This document shows positions 8,283 through 16,273 of a DNA stretch of 33,128 nt, piece by piece (the first letter of the stretch is position 1; each line of letters opens with the position of its first letter). Source of the DNA: Rhodoferax sp. (GTDB taxonomy: Bacteria; Pseudomonadota; Gammaproteobacteria; Burkholderiales; Burkholderiaceae_C); NCBI RefSeq assembly GCF_023701345.1, contig NZ_JAMPXE010000023.1, positions 1-33,128 on the forward strand, written 5' to 3'. A program made the position numbers and the translations under genes. The notes below the pieces were generated by a model that was given only the letters and a program-made list of their open reading frames with translations, searched no databases and was not told the DNA's origin.

Positions 8283-8312
8283 AAAAAAGCTCTGACGCGT
8301 CAGAGCTTTTTT
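8283..8312 (-). terminator. Perfect hairpin between TAXI binding-protein and permease genes
   Basis: A perfect 30-bp palindrome with A6 on one side and T6 on the other (core AGCTCTGACG-CGTCAGAGCT). On the minus strand it begins 37 nt after the binding-protein stop and ends 38 nt before the permease start. It has the form of a bidirectional intrinsic terminator. In this position it would act as a partial terminator or RNA-stabilising stem, giving more binding protein than permease. Confidence 0.8.
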
Positions 8313-8348
8313 TGCGGTTTCAGCCTGTGGCAGCTGGACGTGATCAGA

Positions 8349-9323
8349 TTACATCCAGCCTTTTTCCTTGTAGTACTTGACAGCGCCGGGGTGCAGCGGT
8401 GCCGACAGGCCATCCTTGATCATGTTCTTGGGATTCAGGCCGATGAAGGCGGGGTGCAATTTCTTGAACTCGTCAAAATTCTCGAACACCGCCTTGACCA
8501 ACTCGTACACGGTGGCATCAGGTACCTTGGCCGAGCTCACAAACGAGGCCAGCACACCATAGGTGCGGGTCGGGTTCGGATGGCCCGCATACAAGCCGCC
8601 AGGAATGTCCACCGCAGCGTAATAGCTGTTGGCCTTGACCAGTTTGTCCACGGCCGGGCCGGTGATCGGCACCAGCTTGGCGCCGCAGGTGGTGATCGGG
8701 TCCTGAATGTTGGCGCTCGGGTGACCCACGCCGTAGAAGAAGGCATCGATCTTGTTGTCACACAGGGCTGCACCGTGCTCGTCGGCCTTGAGTTCGGCAG
8801 CCAGACCAAAGTCTGAAGTCTTCCAGTTCATACCAGTCAACAATTCGTCCATGGCGGCGCGGCTGCCCGAGCCGGGGTTACCGACGTTCATGCGTTTGCC
8901 CTTGAGGTCTTCAAACTTGGCCACGTTGGCTTCCTTGCGGGCCAGCACCGTGAAAGGCTCGGGGTGAATCGAGAACACGGCACGCAAGTCGGTGTGCTTG
9001 CCGTCTTTCTCGAACTGCTTGGCGCCGTTGAAGGCGTTGTACTGCACATCGGACTGGGACACGCCAAAGTCAAGCTCGCCCGCCTTGATGGTGTTGATGT
9101 TCACCACTGAACCACCGGTGGACTCCACCGAGCAACGGTAGCCATGCTTGGCGCGGTCCTTGTTGACCAGGCGGCAAATGGCGCCACCAGCCGCGTAGTA
9201 CACACCCGTGACACCCCCGGTGCCAATGGTCATGAATTTTTGCTGCGCCTGCACGCTGCTCACGGGGGCCAGCATGGCGGCAGCAGCGGCAACGGCGCTG
9301 ACATAGAAGGACAATTTCTTCAT
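8349..9323 (-). CDS. TAXI family TRAP transporter solute-binding protein
   Basis: A 324-residue periplasmic binding protein of the TAXI (TRAP-associated extracytoplasmic immunogenic) family. It has a Sec signal peptide of about 27 residues ([20 protein letters not shown]..., cleavage near VQA). The family start [18 protein letters not shown] and the conserved [13 protein letters not shown] follow. The ATG at 9323 has a GGAG box 6 nt upstream and gives the normal length. Related proteins bind glutamate, glutamine or other carboxylates; the ligand here is not certain. A 12-bp palindrome (TCTGTTTACAGA, 9366-9377) sits 42 bp upstream. The permease follows after an intergenic hairpin. Confidence 0.93.
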   Translation of the reverse strand: MKKLSFYVSAVAAAAAMLAPVSSVQAQQKFMTIGTGGVTGVYYAAGGAICRLVNKDRAKHGYRCSVESTGGSVVNINTIKAGELDFGVSQSDVQYNAFNGAKQFEKDGKHTDLRAVFSIHPEPFTVLARKEANVAKFEDLKGKRMNVGNPGSGSRAAMDELLTGMNWKTSDFGLAAELKADEHGAALCDNKIDAFFYGVGHPSANIQDPITTCGAKLVPITGPAVDKLVKANSYYAAVDIPGGLYAGHPNPTRTYGVLASFVSSAKVPDATVYELVKAVFENFDEFKKLHPAFIGLNPKNMIKDGLSAPLHPGAVKYYKEKGWM

Positions 9324-9365
9324 GGGATCTCCAGTATTAAAAATTTCGACTGACTTAAAAAACGA

Positions 9366-9377
9366 TCTGTTTACAGA
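9366..9377. promoter_or_regulatory. Short palindrome upstream of the TAXI binding-protein gene
   Basis: TCTGTTTACAGA is a perfect 12-bp palindrome in the AT-rich 146-bp gap between the aminotransferase stop and the binding-protein start. It may be an operator for an internal promoter. It is unlike the inverted repeat upstream of the rpiR gene, so the same regulator need not act here. Confidence 0.3.
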
Positions 9378-9469
9378 ATGTGGCATCTTAGATCAAAGAT
9401 AGACCCCCCTTCGGTTGAATAAGTAAATAGTTACCCTGTTTTTTTATGCAATTTGCGCATATTGCCGCA

Positions 9470-10843
9470 TCAGGCCGGCATAGCGGCATCGACGGCCCGG
9501 GCCAGGCGCTCCACAATCTGCACCAGTTCGTCTTCGCTGGCAATGAAGGGCGGGGCCAGCAAAATGTGGTCGCCGCAACGCCCGTCCACCGTGCCGCCCA
9601 TCGGGTAAACCATCAGGCCCAGCGCCATCGCCTCACGCTTGATGCGGGCATGTAATTTAAGCGCCGGGTCAAACCACTGGCGCGACGCCCGGTCCGCCAC
9701 CAGCTCCAGCCCCCAGAACAAGCCGCGGCCGCGGATGTCGCCCACATGGGGGTGATCGGCAAACGTCTGTTTGAGCAAGCCAAGCAGGGTCTGGCCCCGT
9801 GCCCGCACCTGTGCCACCAGGCCGTCGCGCTGAATCACCCGCTGCACCGCGAGGGCGGCAGCACATGCCACTGCATGGCCGAGGTAGGTATGGCCGTGCT
9901 GGAACATGCCGCTGCCTGCCCTGAATACTTCCACCAGCTTCTTCTGCGCCAGCACCGCGCCAATCGGCTGGTAGCCGCCACCCAGGCCCTTGGCGATGGC
10001 CAGCAGGTCAGGCACCACGCCCTCCTGCTCGCAGGCGTGCAGCGAGCCGGTGCGGCCCATGCCGCACATCACCTCGTCCAGAATCAGCAAAATGCCGTGG
10101 CGGTCGCAGAGCTCCCGGATGGCCTTGAAATAGCCCGGCACGGCGGTCAGCACGCCGGCCGTGGCGCCACCCACGGTTTCGGCCACAAAGGCCATGACGT
10201 TTTCCGGCCCAAGGCGCTCAAAGGTCTGCTCAAGCTCAGCCACCAGCCGCTGGCCATAGGCTTCTGGCGTTTCATCGGGCGCGCGGTCGCGGTATTCGTA
10301 GCAGGGCGCCACATGGGCGACGTCGATCAGCAGCGGCTGAAACTGGGCGCGCCGCCATGCGTTGCCCCCCACGGCCAGCGCGCCCAGGGTGTTGCCATGG
10401 TAGCTTTGACGACGCGCGACAAAATGGCGCCGTTGCGGCTGGCCGATCTCGACGAAATACTGCCGCGCCATTTTGAGCGCGGCCTCCATCGCTTCCGAGC
10501 CGCCACTGACAAAGTAGGCATGGCTCATGCCGGCCGGTGCCGACGCGATCAGCACGTCGGCCAGTTCCTCGGCCACTTCGGTGGTGAAAAAGCTGGTGTG
10601 GGCATAGGCCAGCCGGTCAATCTGGGCGTGCATGGCCGCCAGCACCTCGGGGTGACCATGGCCCAGGCAGGACACGGCGGCACCGCCGCAGGCATCCAGG
10701 TAAGTTTTGCCGCTCGCATCAAGCAGGGTGATGCCCCGGCCTGACACCGCCAGCGGCAATTCGTGCTGCAACTGGCGGTGGAACACATGGGTGCCCTCCG
10801 GGCTGATCACGGTTGACTGGGGTGCGGGGTGGGATGGCTGCAT
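9470..10843 (-). CDS. Class III PLP-dependent aminotransferase
   Basis: The 457-residue protein is a class III (omega-amino acid/ornithine-type) aminotransferase. Visible landmarks are the cofactor-phosphate-binding SGGSEAMEAALKMAR (113-127), the pyridine-N aspartate D256 in LILDEVMCGMGRTG, and the Schiff-base lysine K285 in AIAKGLGGGYQPIGA. It transfers an amino group from an amine, omega-amino acid or beta-amino acid to a keto acid; the substrate cannot be read from sequence. The ATG at 10843 has AGGA 9 nt upstream. It lies 41 bp after the rpiR gene and upstream of the TAXI transporter on the same strand, so it probably acts on the transported compound. Confidence 0.92.
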   Translation of the reverse strand: MQPSHPAPQSTVISPEGTHVFHRQLQHELPLAVSGRGITLLDASGKTYLDACGGAAVSCLGHGHPEVLAAMHAQIDRLAYAHTSFFTTEVAEELADVLIASAPAGMSHAYFVSGGSEAMEAALKMARQYFVEIGQPQRRHFVARRQSYHGNTLGALAVGGNAWRRAQFQPLLIDVAHVAPCYEYRDRAPDETPEAYGQRLVAELEQTFERLGPENVMAFVAETVGGATAGVLTAVPGYFKAIRELCDRHGILLILDEVMCGMGRTGSLHACEQEGVVPDLLAIAKGLGGGYQPIGAVLAQKKLVEVFRAGSGMFQHGHTYLGHAVACAAALAVQRVIQRDGLVAQVRARGQTLLGLLKQTFADHPHVGDIRGRGLFWGLELVADRASRQWFDPALKLHARIKREAMALGLMVYPMGGTVDGRCGDHILLAPPFIASEDELVQIVERLARAVDAAMPA

Positions 10844-10884
10844 GGTGAATTCCTTCGCAAAAAGATCAATAAAAGTTGATGTTG

Positions 10885-11778
10885 TCACTCTTGCCGTGGT
10901 GGTTTTTTGTCCCAGTACGCTTTGGCTTTCTGCAGACCCTGCTGGCGCTGCGTCAGCCGTTGCAGCACGGCAGCACCGCCCTGCTCGGCTACACATTCCA
11001 CCAGCGCTTCTGCCAGTGCCAGGGCCCCGGTCATCGAGTGAAAAAACGAGGGCGATGCGGTATCAAACAACAGGGCGTGCTGCGCCAGTCGCGCCAGTGG
11101 CGACAAGCTGCTGTCGGTCAGCGCCAGCACCGGCACACCGCGACCATGGGCTTGCTGCGCTGCCTCGACGGTCTGTCGCGTGTAAGGGGCCTGGCTGACC
11201 ACCACCAGCAGGTCGCTGGCGCGCAAGGCCAGCAACTGGTCGGCCCAGGCACCACCCGCATCGGTGGCCAGCCGGGTGTTGGCGCGCAGCCAGTCACAGG
11301 TGTAGTACAGGTGATAGGCAATACTGAAGCTGGCGCGCAAGCCGAGAAACAGCACCTCGTGTGCCGCCAGCATGGCCTGCGCCGCCGCCTGCAACTGCTC
11401 AGTGCTGTTGCGGCTGCGCACGGACTGAAGGTTCGCCACCTGCGCCTGCGCCAGGCGGTCTACGTTTTCAGTCAGCGGGTGGCTCGCCAGGGCGCTGGCG
11501 GCCGGGTTGGCCTGCCCCACCGATGCGGCAAAAGCCTGCATCGACGGCCGCCGCATGGCCTCAAAGCCATCCAGCCCCAAGGCCCGGGCCAGCCGCGTCA
11601 TGGTGGCGGGCGCCACACCCGCCGCCAGCGCCGACTGCCGCATGGATTGCAACCCCAACTCGGCCGGATGCGCCTGCACCCAGCGCGCCGCGCGCTGCAG
11701 TTCAGGGCTCAGACGCTCAAAACGACTGTCCAGCAATTGGGTCAGATGGGAATAAGGCAAAATCCGGAATTGAAACAA
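10885..11778 (-). CDS. MurR/RpiR family transcriptional regulator
   Basis: The 297-residue protein has an N-terminal HTH_6 domain (about residues 15-90, with SALAAGVAPATMTRLARALG as the helix-turn-helix) and a C-terminal SIS domain (about 130-265), the RpiR layout. SIS domains usually sense phosphosugars. The start is uncertain: the longest frame opens with TTG at 11778, inside the left arm of the inverted repeat at 11770-11815, and no in-frame ATG lies upstream. A second TTG at 11760 is an alternative. It is first in a minus-strand block with the aminotransferase and TAXI transporter, and faces the D-amino-acid aminotransferase gene, so it probably controls both directions. Confidence 0.88.
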   Translation of the reverse strand: MFQFRILPYSHLTQLLDSRFERLSPELQRAARWVQAHPAELGLQSMRQSALAAGVAPATMTRLARALGLDGFEAMRRPSMQAFAASVGQANPAASALASHPLTENVDRLAQAQVANLQSVRSRNSTEQLQAAAQAMLAAHEVLFLGLRASFSIAYHLYYTCDWLRANTRLATDAGGAWADQLLALRASDLLVVVSQAPYTRQTVEAAQQAHGRGVPVLALTDSSLSPLARLAQHALLFDTASPSFFHSMTGALALAEALVECVAEQGGAAVLQRLTQRQQGLQKAKAYWDKKPPRQE

Positions 11779-11815
11779 ATGAATTATTTGGATAATATAG
11801 AAACATTTGTTTCAA
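11770..11815. promoter_or_regulatory. Putative RpiR operator in divergent promoter
   Basis: TTGAAACAAATG (11770-11781) and CATTTGTTTCAA (11804-11815) are perfect 12-bp inverted repeats separated by 22 bp. The AT-rich spacer contains -10-like hexamers in both orientations (GATAAT at 11791-11796 on plus; TATATT/TATTAT on minus). The arrangement fits a regulator dimer or tetramer covering the start sites of both the rpiR block and the divergent aminotransferase gene. The RpiR protein is the obvious candidate binder. Confidence 0.7.
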
Positions 11816-11863
11816 GTCCAGCAAATGTATTGCCCAGAATGTCAGCCCACGCATAATTCAGAC

Positions 11864-12754
11864 ATGAATACCTTACCCTCCCTGCCTTGCTACCTCAACG
11901 GTGAGTTCACCACCCTGCCCGATGCCAAAATCAGCGTCATGGACCGCGGCTTCATTTTTGGCGACGGTGTCTATGAAGTGGTGCCGGCCTATGGCGGCCA
12001 GTTGTTCCGTTTTGAACAACACATGGCGCGACTGGACCGCAGTCTGGCCGAGTTGCGCATGGCCAACCCGCTGACGCGCGGCCAGTGGGCCGACCTGGCG
12101 CTGCAATTGATGACCAGTTACGCCACCTCACAAGGCGCTGGCGTCAAGGATCTTGACCAGTTGATCTACATCCAGGTCACCCGCGGCGTGGCCATGCGCG
12201 ACCATGTCATGCCCACCGACATCACCCCCACCGTGTTTGTCCTGACCAACGCCATGAAGCTGCCCACCGAGGCGCAGCGCAGCCAGGGCGTGGCCTGTGT
12301 CACGGCCGACGACTTCCGCTGGGAAAAAGCCCACATCAAGAGCACCAGTCTGCTGGGTGCGGTGTTTGCACGCCAGATCAGCTTTGATGCCGGCGCCATC
12401 GAAACCGTGATGTTCCGCGATGGTTTCTTGAGCGAGGCCGCCGCCAGCAACGTCTGGGTCGTCAAGGACGGCCAGGTGCTGGGTACACCCAAAGACCACC
12501 TGGTGCTCGAAGGCATCCGTTACGGCCTGATTGAAGAAATCTGCCGCGCCCGCGGCATCCCTTTTGAGCTGCGCCGCATCAGCCGCGAGGAAGTACGGCA
12601 CGCCGATGAACTGCTGTTGTCGTCCGCGACCAAAGAAGTGCTGCCGGTGACCCTATTGGACGACCAGGCGATCGGCAACGGCAAGCCCGGCCCGGTGTAT
12701 GCCCAGTTGTTCGCTGGCTACAGCGAGGCCAAAGCGCAGTCCAGACCACAATGA
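11864..12754 (+). CDS. D-amino-acid aminotransferase-like protein (class IV PLP)
   Basis: The 296-residue protein is a fold-type IV aminotransferase close to D-alanine aminotransferase (Dat). Landmarks include ISVMDRGFIFGDGVYEVVPA (24-43), VTRGVAMRDH, the catalytic lysine K159 in AHIKSTSLLGAV and E191 in FLSEAAASNVWVV. Dat enzymes interconvert D-amino acids and 2-keto acids; the branched-chain (IlvE) or aminodeoxychorismate lyase relatives are less likely because of the motifs around RGV. The ATG at 11864 gives the normal N-terminus (LPCYLNGEF); the upstream TTG at 11807 lies in the operator. Its last bases overlap the next start (ATGA), so it is coupled to the MurU-like gene. Confidence 0.88.
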   Translation: MNTLPSLPCYLNGEFTTLPDAKISVMDRGFIFGDGVYEVVPAYGGQLFRFEQHMARLDRSLAELRMANPLTRGQWADLALQLMTSYATSQGAGVKDLDQLIYIQVTRGVAMRDHVMPTDITPTVFVLTNAMKLPTEAQRSQGVACVTADDFRWEKAHIKSTSLLGAVFARQISFDAGAIETVMFRDGFLSEAAASNVWVVKDGQVLGTPKDHLVLEGIRYGLIEEICRARGIPFELRRISREEVRHADELLLSSATKEVLPVTLLDDQAIGNGKPGPVYAQLFAGYSEAKAQSRPQ

Positions 12755-13494
12755 GCAGCCCGGCCACCGCCATGCTGCTGGCCGCCGGCCGGGGCGAACG
12801 CATGCGTCCGCTCACCGACCGCTGCCCCAAACCGCTGCTGAAAGTGCAGGGCAAGCCGCTGCTGCAATGGCACCTGGAAGCACTGCAACGGGACGGCTGC
12901 GAGCGGGTGCTGGTCAATACCGATTGGCTGGGCGAGCAGATCCTGCGGGCAGAGCACCCCCCCGGTCTGACCATGCACTACTCGCACGAAGGTCGCGACT
13001 TTGGCGGCGCGCTGGAAACCGCCGGTGGCATTGCGCGTGCCCTGCCGCTGCTCGACGAGGTGTTCTGGGTGCTGGCGGCCGATGTGTTCACGCCCGGCTT
13101 TGCATTCACCCAGTCGGCCGTTGAACGCTTTGCCGCCAGCGGTCTGCTGGCGCACCTGTGGCTGGTACCCAACCCGGCGCACAACCCGGGCGGCGACTTT
13201 GGCCTGCAAGCGGTATCACAAGGCCCGGCGCTGGCGCTCAACCTGGCCAAAGACGACCCGCGCCCGCGCCACACCTTTTCCACCATCGGCCTGTACCGGC
13301 GCGCGCTGTTCGAGGCGCCCTGGTGCGACATCGCTGCCGGCAACCCGCAGGGCATCAAGGCCGCGCTGGCACCGCTGTTGCGCCGTGCCATGGATCAGGG
13401 CCGGGTGTCTGCCGAGTTGTACCACGGTCCCTGGACCGACGTGGGCACGCCACAACGGCTGGCCGAACTCAATGCATTTGTTGAACATCCATGA
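12751..13494 (+). CDS. murU: MurU-like nucleotidyltransferase
   Basis: The 247-residue protein is a GT-A-fold sugar-1-phosphate nucleotidyltransferase. The signature AMLLAAGRGERMRPLTDRCP (7-26) is followed by KPLLKVQGKPLLQW; D111 in VLAADVF is the likely metal ligand, and TDVGTPQRLAELN is the typical C-terminus. It is closest to MurU (MurNAc-1-phosphate uridylyltransferase) of the peptidoglycan-recycling bypass known in Pseudomonas. Its usual partner, the sugar kinase AmgK, is not adjacent. Instead it overlaps the D-amino-acid aminotransferase gene by 4 bp. A mannose-1-phosphate or glucose-1-phosphate nucleotidyltransferase role is possible. Confidence 0.78.
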   Translation: MSSPATAMLLAAGRGERMRPLTDRCPKPLLKVQGKPLLQWHLEALQRDGCERVLVNTDWLGEQILRAEHPPGLTMHYSHEGRDFGGALETAGGIARALPLLDEVFWVLAADVFTPGFAFTQSAVERFAASGLLAHLWLVPNPAHNPGGDFGLQAVSQGPALALNLAKDDPRPRHTFSTIGLYRRALFEAPWCDIAAGNPQGIKAALAPLLRRAMDQGRVSAELYHGPWTDVGTPQRLAELNAFVEHP

Positions 13495-13510
13495 GATGCG
13501 TCTTCAAAAT

Positions 13511-13549
13511 ACCTTGAAAATCCAAAGTAAACGTTTCGATTTTCAAGGT
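13511..13549. promoter_or_regulatory. 12-bp inverted repeat in the ATPase promoter region
   Basis: ACCTTGAAAATC (13511-13522) and GATTTTCAAGGT (13538-13549) are perfect inverted repeats with a 15-bp spacer. The right arm ends 14 bp before the ATG of the AAA/DUF4143 gene. A TTAATA hexamer (13551-13556) follows directly, so any start site would lie almost at the ATG. It looks like an operator, perhaps for autoregulation; it could also fold as a hairpin. Confidence 0.6.
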
Positions 13550-13563
13550 GTTAATATCGCATC

Positions 13564-14778
13564 ATGATTGATCGAAGCCTGCTTTTTGAAGTGCTCACAC
13601 AGCGGCTGACCGAGTCGCGTGCGCTGGCCCTGCTTGGTGCCAGGCAAGTTGGCAAGACCACACTGGCACAGCTGTACGCCACGCATCACAACTGCGTTTA
13701 CTTTGATCTGGAGGACCCGCAGTCGCTTGAGCACCTGAGCCAGCCCATGGTGACCCTGGATGCGGCCCTGAGCGCTGGACGCACCATCGTGATCGATGAG
13801 GTGCAACGGCGGGCAGAACTGTTTCCGGTACTGCGCACACTGATCGACCGGCACGCCCGCAACAGTCAGTTTTTATTGTTGGGAAGCGCATCACCGCTGC
13901 TGTTGCAACAGTCTGGCGAGTCGCTGGCGGGGCGTCTGGGCTTGTTGTACATGAGCGGCGTGGCACTTTCGGAGTGGGCAAATACCGACAACAACAGCGG
14001 CGCCAAAGGCTTGTCTCCCGTTCGCATGAACCAACTCTGGCTACGCGGCGGGTTCCCACGGGCGCTGCTGGCGCCCTCTGCCCGAGCTGCCATGCGCTGG
14101 TTGCGCGACTACCTGTCACTGGTCATTGAGCGCGACATGCCCCAAATGGGTTTGAACGTACCGGCGCCGACCATGCAGCGATTCTGGCGTCTGCTGGCGC
14201 ACTACCATGGCCAGACCTGGAATGCGGCTGAGCCGGCTCGCAGCCTGGGCGTGAGCGAGCCGACGGTGCGCAAATACCTGGACTTTTTGGTCGGCCTGCA
14301 ACTCGTGCGTCAACTGCCACCGTGGCACGAAAATTTGGCCAAACGCCAGGTCAAGGCGCCCAAAATTTATGTCCGCGACAGCGGCTTGCTGCATTATTTG
14401 TGGGGAGTGGAGGAGGATGACGCGCTCTGGCTTCACCCCAAGAGCGGTGCCAGCTGGGAGGGTTTTGCCCTGGAACAGGTGCTGCACGTAGCACAACCTG
14501 ATGAAGCTTATTTCTGGGCCACCCATTCGGGCGCAGAACTCGATCTGTTGATGTTCAAGCGGGGGCTGCGCGTGGGGGTGGAGTTCAAGCGCGTGGATGC
14601 CCCAAAAATCACGCCTTCCATGCTGATCGCCATCCAGGACCTGCACCTGGATGCCCTCTACGTGGTGTACCCCGGCCAGCGCCGTTATCACTTGCACCCG
14701 ACAAGCGCCGCCATCAATGCCCCCATTGAAGCCATCCCGTTGAACGATCTGGCTACCCTACCTGCTGACTGGAACTAA
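13564..14778 (+). CDS. AAA_14/DUF4143 ATPase
   Basis: The 404-residue protein has an N-terminal AAA_14 ATPase domain with Walker A GARQVGKT (25-32), Walker B IVIDEVQR (75-82) and a sensor-like LLLGSASP. It is followed by a short HTH-like segment (PARSLGVSEPTVRKYLDFL) and a C-terminal DUF4143 domain. The C-terminus contains AELDLLMF and GVEFKR, resembling the D...ExK pattern of PD-(D/E)XK nuclease folds. This family is widespread in mobile and accessory DNA, and its function is not established. It has its own promoter-like inverted repeat, while pepP starts 3 bp after its stop codon. Confidence 0.88.
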   Translation: MIDRSLLFEVLTQRLTESRALALLGARQVGKTTLAQLYATHHNCVYFDLEDPQSLEHLSQPMVTLDAALSAGRTIVIDEVQRRAELFPVLRTLIDRHARNSQFLLLGSASPLLLQQSGESLAGRLGLLYMSGVALSEWANTDNNSGAKGLSPVRMNQLWLRGGFPRALLAPSARAAMRWLRDYLSLVIERDMPQMGLNVPAPTMQRFWRLLAHYHGQTWNAAEPARSLGVSEPTVRKYLDFLVGLQLVRQLPPWHENLAKRQVKAPKIYVRDSGLLHYLWGVEEDDALWLHPKSGASWEGFALEQVLHVAQPDEAYFWATHSGAELDLLMFKRGLRVGVEFKRVDAPKITPSMLIAIQDLHLDALYVVYPGQRRYHLHPTSAAINAPIEAIPLNDLATLPADWN

Positions 14779-14781
14779 ACC

Positions 14782-16182
14782 ATGCCCACCTCTCACATCA
14801 ACACCCAGCCACACGCCCAGCGCCGCGCCATTCTGGCTCAGAAAATCGGCACCAATGGCATTGCCATCATCCCGACCGCGCCCGAGCAGCAACGCAACCG
14901 CGACAGCGACTTTCCGTACCGCGCTGACAGCTATTTTTATTACCTGACGGGGTTTACCGAACCCAAGGCCTGGTTGGTGCTGACCGGTGACGGCCGCAGC
15001 ACGCTGTTTTGCCAGCCCAAGGACATGGAACGCGAAATTTGGGATGGCTACCGGCTCGGCCCCACGGCCGCCCCGGTCCAGCTGGCGCTGGATGCAGCTT
15101 ATTCAGTGGCCGAACTGGATACCCAGTTGCCCGCCCTGATCGACGGCCGCGATGCCGTCTGGTACCCGTTTGCCACCCACAAGGGGCTGGAGACGCGCAT
15201 TGACGGCTGGCTCGGCGGTCTGCGCGCGCGTGTGCGTTATGGCACGCTGTGCCCGCAAACCCAGCGCGACCTGTGCGGCGTGCTCGATGAAATGCGCCTG
15301 CTGAAAGATGCGCATGAGCAGGCCACCATGCAGCGCGCCGGGCGGATCAGTGCCAGCGCCCATATTCGCGCCATGCAAGTGTCCGCCAACATGCTGCGCG
15401 CCGGGCAGGAGGTGCGTGAATACCACCTGGAGGCCGAACTGCTGCACGAGTTTCGCCGCCACGGCTCCCAGTTCCCGGCCTACGGCTCGATCGTGGCCGC
15501 TGGCGCCAACGCCTGCGTGCTGCACTACCGCGCCGACCGCGGCCTGGTTCGCAACGGCGAGCTGGTGCTGATCGATGCCGCCTGCGAACTCGACGGTTAC
15601 GCCAGCGACATCACGCGCACCTTCCCGGCCAATGGCAGATTCACCGGCCCGCAACGCACGCTCTACGAGCTGGTGCTGGCCGCGCAGGACGCAGCGGTAG
15701 CCGCCACCCGGGCGGGGGCGCGCTTTACCGACCCGCACGACGCGGCGGTCAAAGTGCTGGCGCAAGGCATGCTCGATGTGGGCCTGCTCGACGGCAACAA
15801 GGTCGGCAGTCTGGACGACGTGATCGAGAAACGGGCCTACTTCCAGTTTTACATGCACCGCACCGGCCACTGGATCGGCATGGACGTGCACGACTGCGGC
15901 GACTACACCGAGCCCGGCGAAATTGGCCAGGTCAGCACACGCAAGGACGCGCTCACCGGCGACACCATCAAGGACCGCCCGGCGCGCATTTTGCGCAGCG
16001 GCATGGCGCTCACCATCGAGCCCGGCATTTACGTGCGAGCGGCCGAGGGCGTGCCCGAGCACTTTCACAACATCGGCATCCGCATTGAAGACGACGCCAT
16101 CGTCACGGACACCGGCTGCGAGCTGCTCACCCGCGACGTGCCAGTGCGGGTGGCCGAGATTGAGGCGCTGATGCGGGGGTGA
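14782..16182 (+). CDS. pepP: Xaa-Pro aminopeptidase (aminopeptidase P)
   Basis: The 466-residue protein is a full-length M24B aminopeptidase P, which removes N-terminal residues preceding proline. The N-terminal creatinase-like domain includes FPYRADSYFYYLTGF. The C-terminal pita-bread domain keeps all five dinuclear metal ligands: D265 and D276 (LIDAACELDGYASDITRTF), H363 (RTGHWIGMDVHD), E413 (LTIEPGIYV) and E436 (GIRIED). The ATG at 14782 is 3 bp after the ATPase stop codon. The gene is probably a core gene into whose operon the ATPase was inserted. Confidence 0.96.
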   Translation: MPTSHINTQPHAQRRAILAQKIGTNGIAIIPTAPEQQRNRDSDFPYRADSYFYYLTGFTEPKAWLVLTGDGRSTLFCQPKDMEREIWDGYRLGPTAAPVQLALDAAYSVAELDTQLPALIDGRDAVWYPFATHKGLETRIDGWLGGLRARVRYGTLCPQTQRDLCGVLDEMRLLKDAHEQATMQRAGRISASAHIRAMQVSANMLRAGQEVREYHLEAELLHEFRRHGSQFPAYGSIVAAGANACVLHYRADRGLVRNGELVLIDAACELDGYASDITRTFPANGRFTGPQRTLYELVLAAQDAAVAATRAGARFTDPHDAAVKVLAQGMLDVGLLDGNKVGSLDDVIEKRAYFQFYMHRTGHWIGMDVHDCGDYTEPGEIGQVSTRKDALTGDTIKDRPARILRSGMALTIEPGIYVRAAEGVPEHFHNIGIRIEDDAIVTDTGCELLTRDVPVRVAEIEALMRG

Positions 16183-16273
16183 CACGGCTATCAAAAGGGA
16201 GGAAAATCAAATCGCCTCTTAATGATTAACGTTTTACGTCATCACGTTAGTCAATTCACAGAAAGGACACCTC

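Noticed and set aside
9746-10744. 332-codon plus-strand frame over the class III aminotransferase
   Set aside because: Shadow frame; the minus strand has all the PLP motifs.
15103-16194. 363-codon minus-strand frame over pepP
   Set aside because: Shadow of aminopeptidase P, whose catalytic residues are all in the plus-strand frame.
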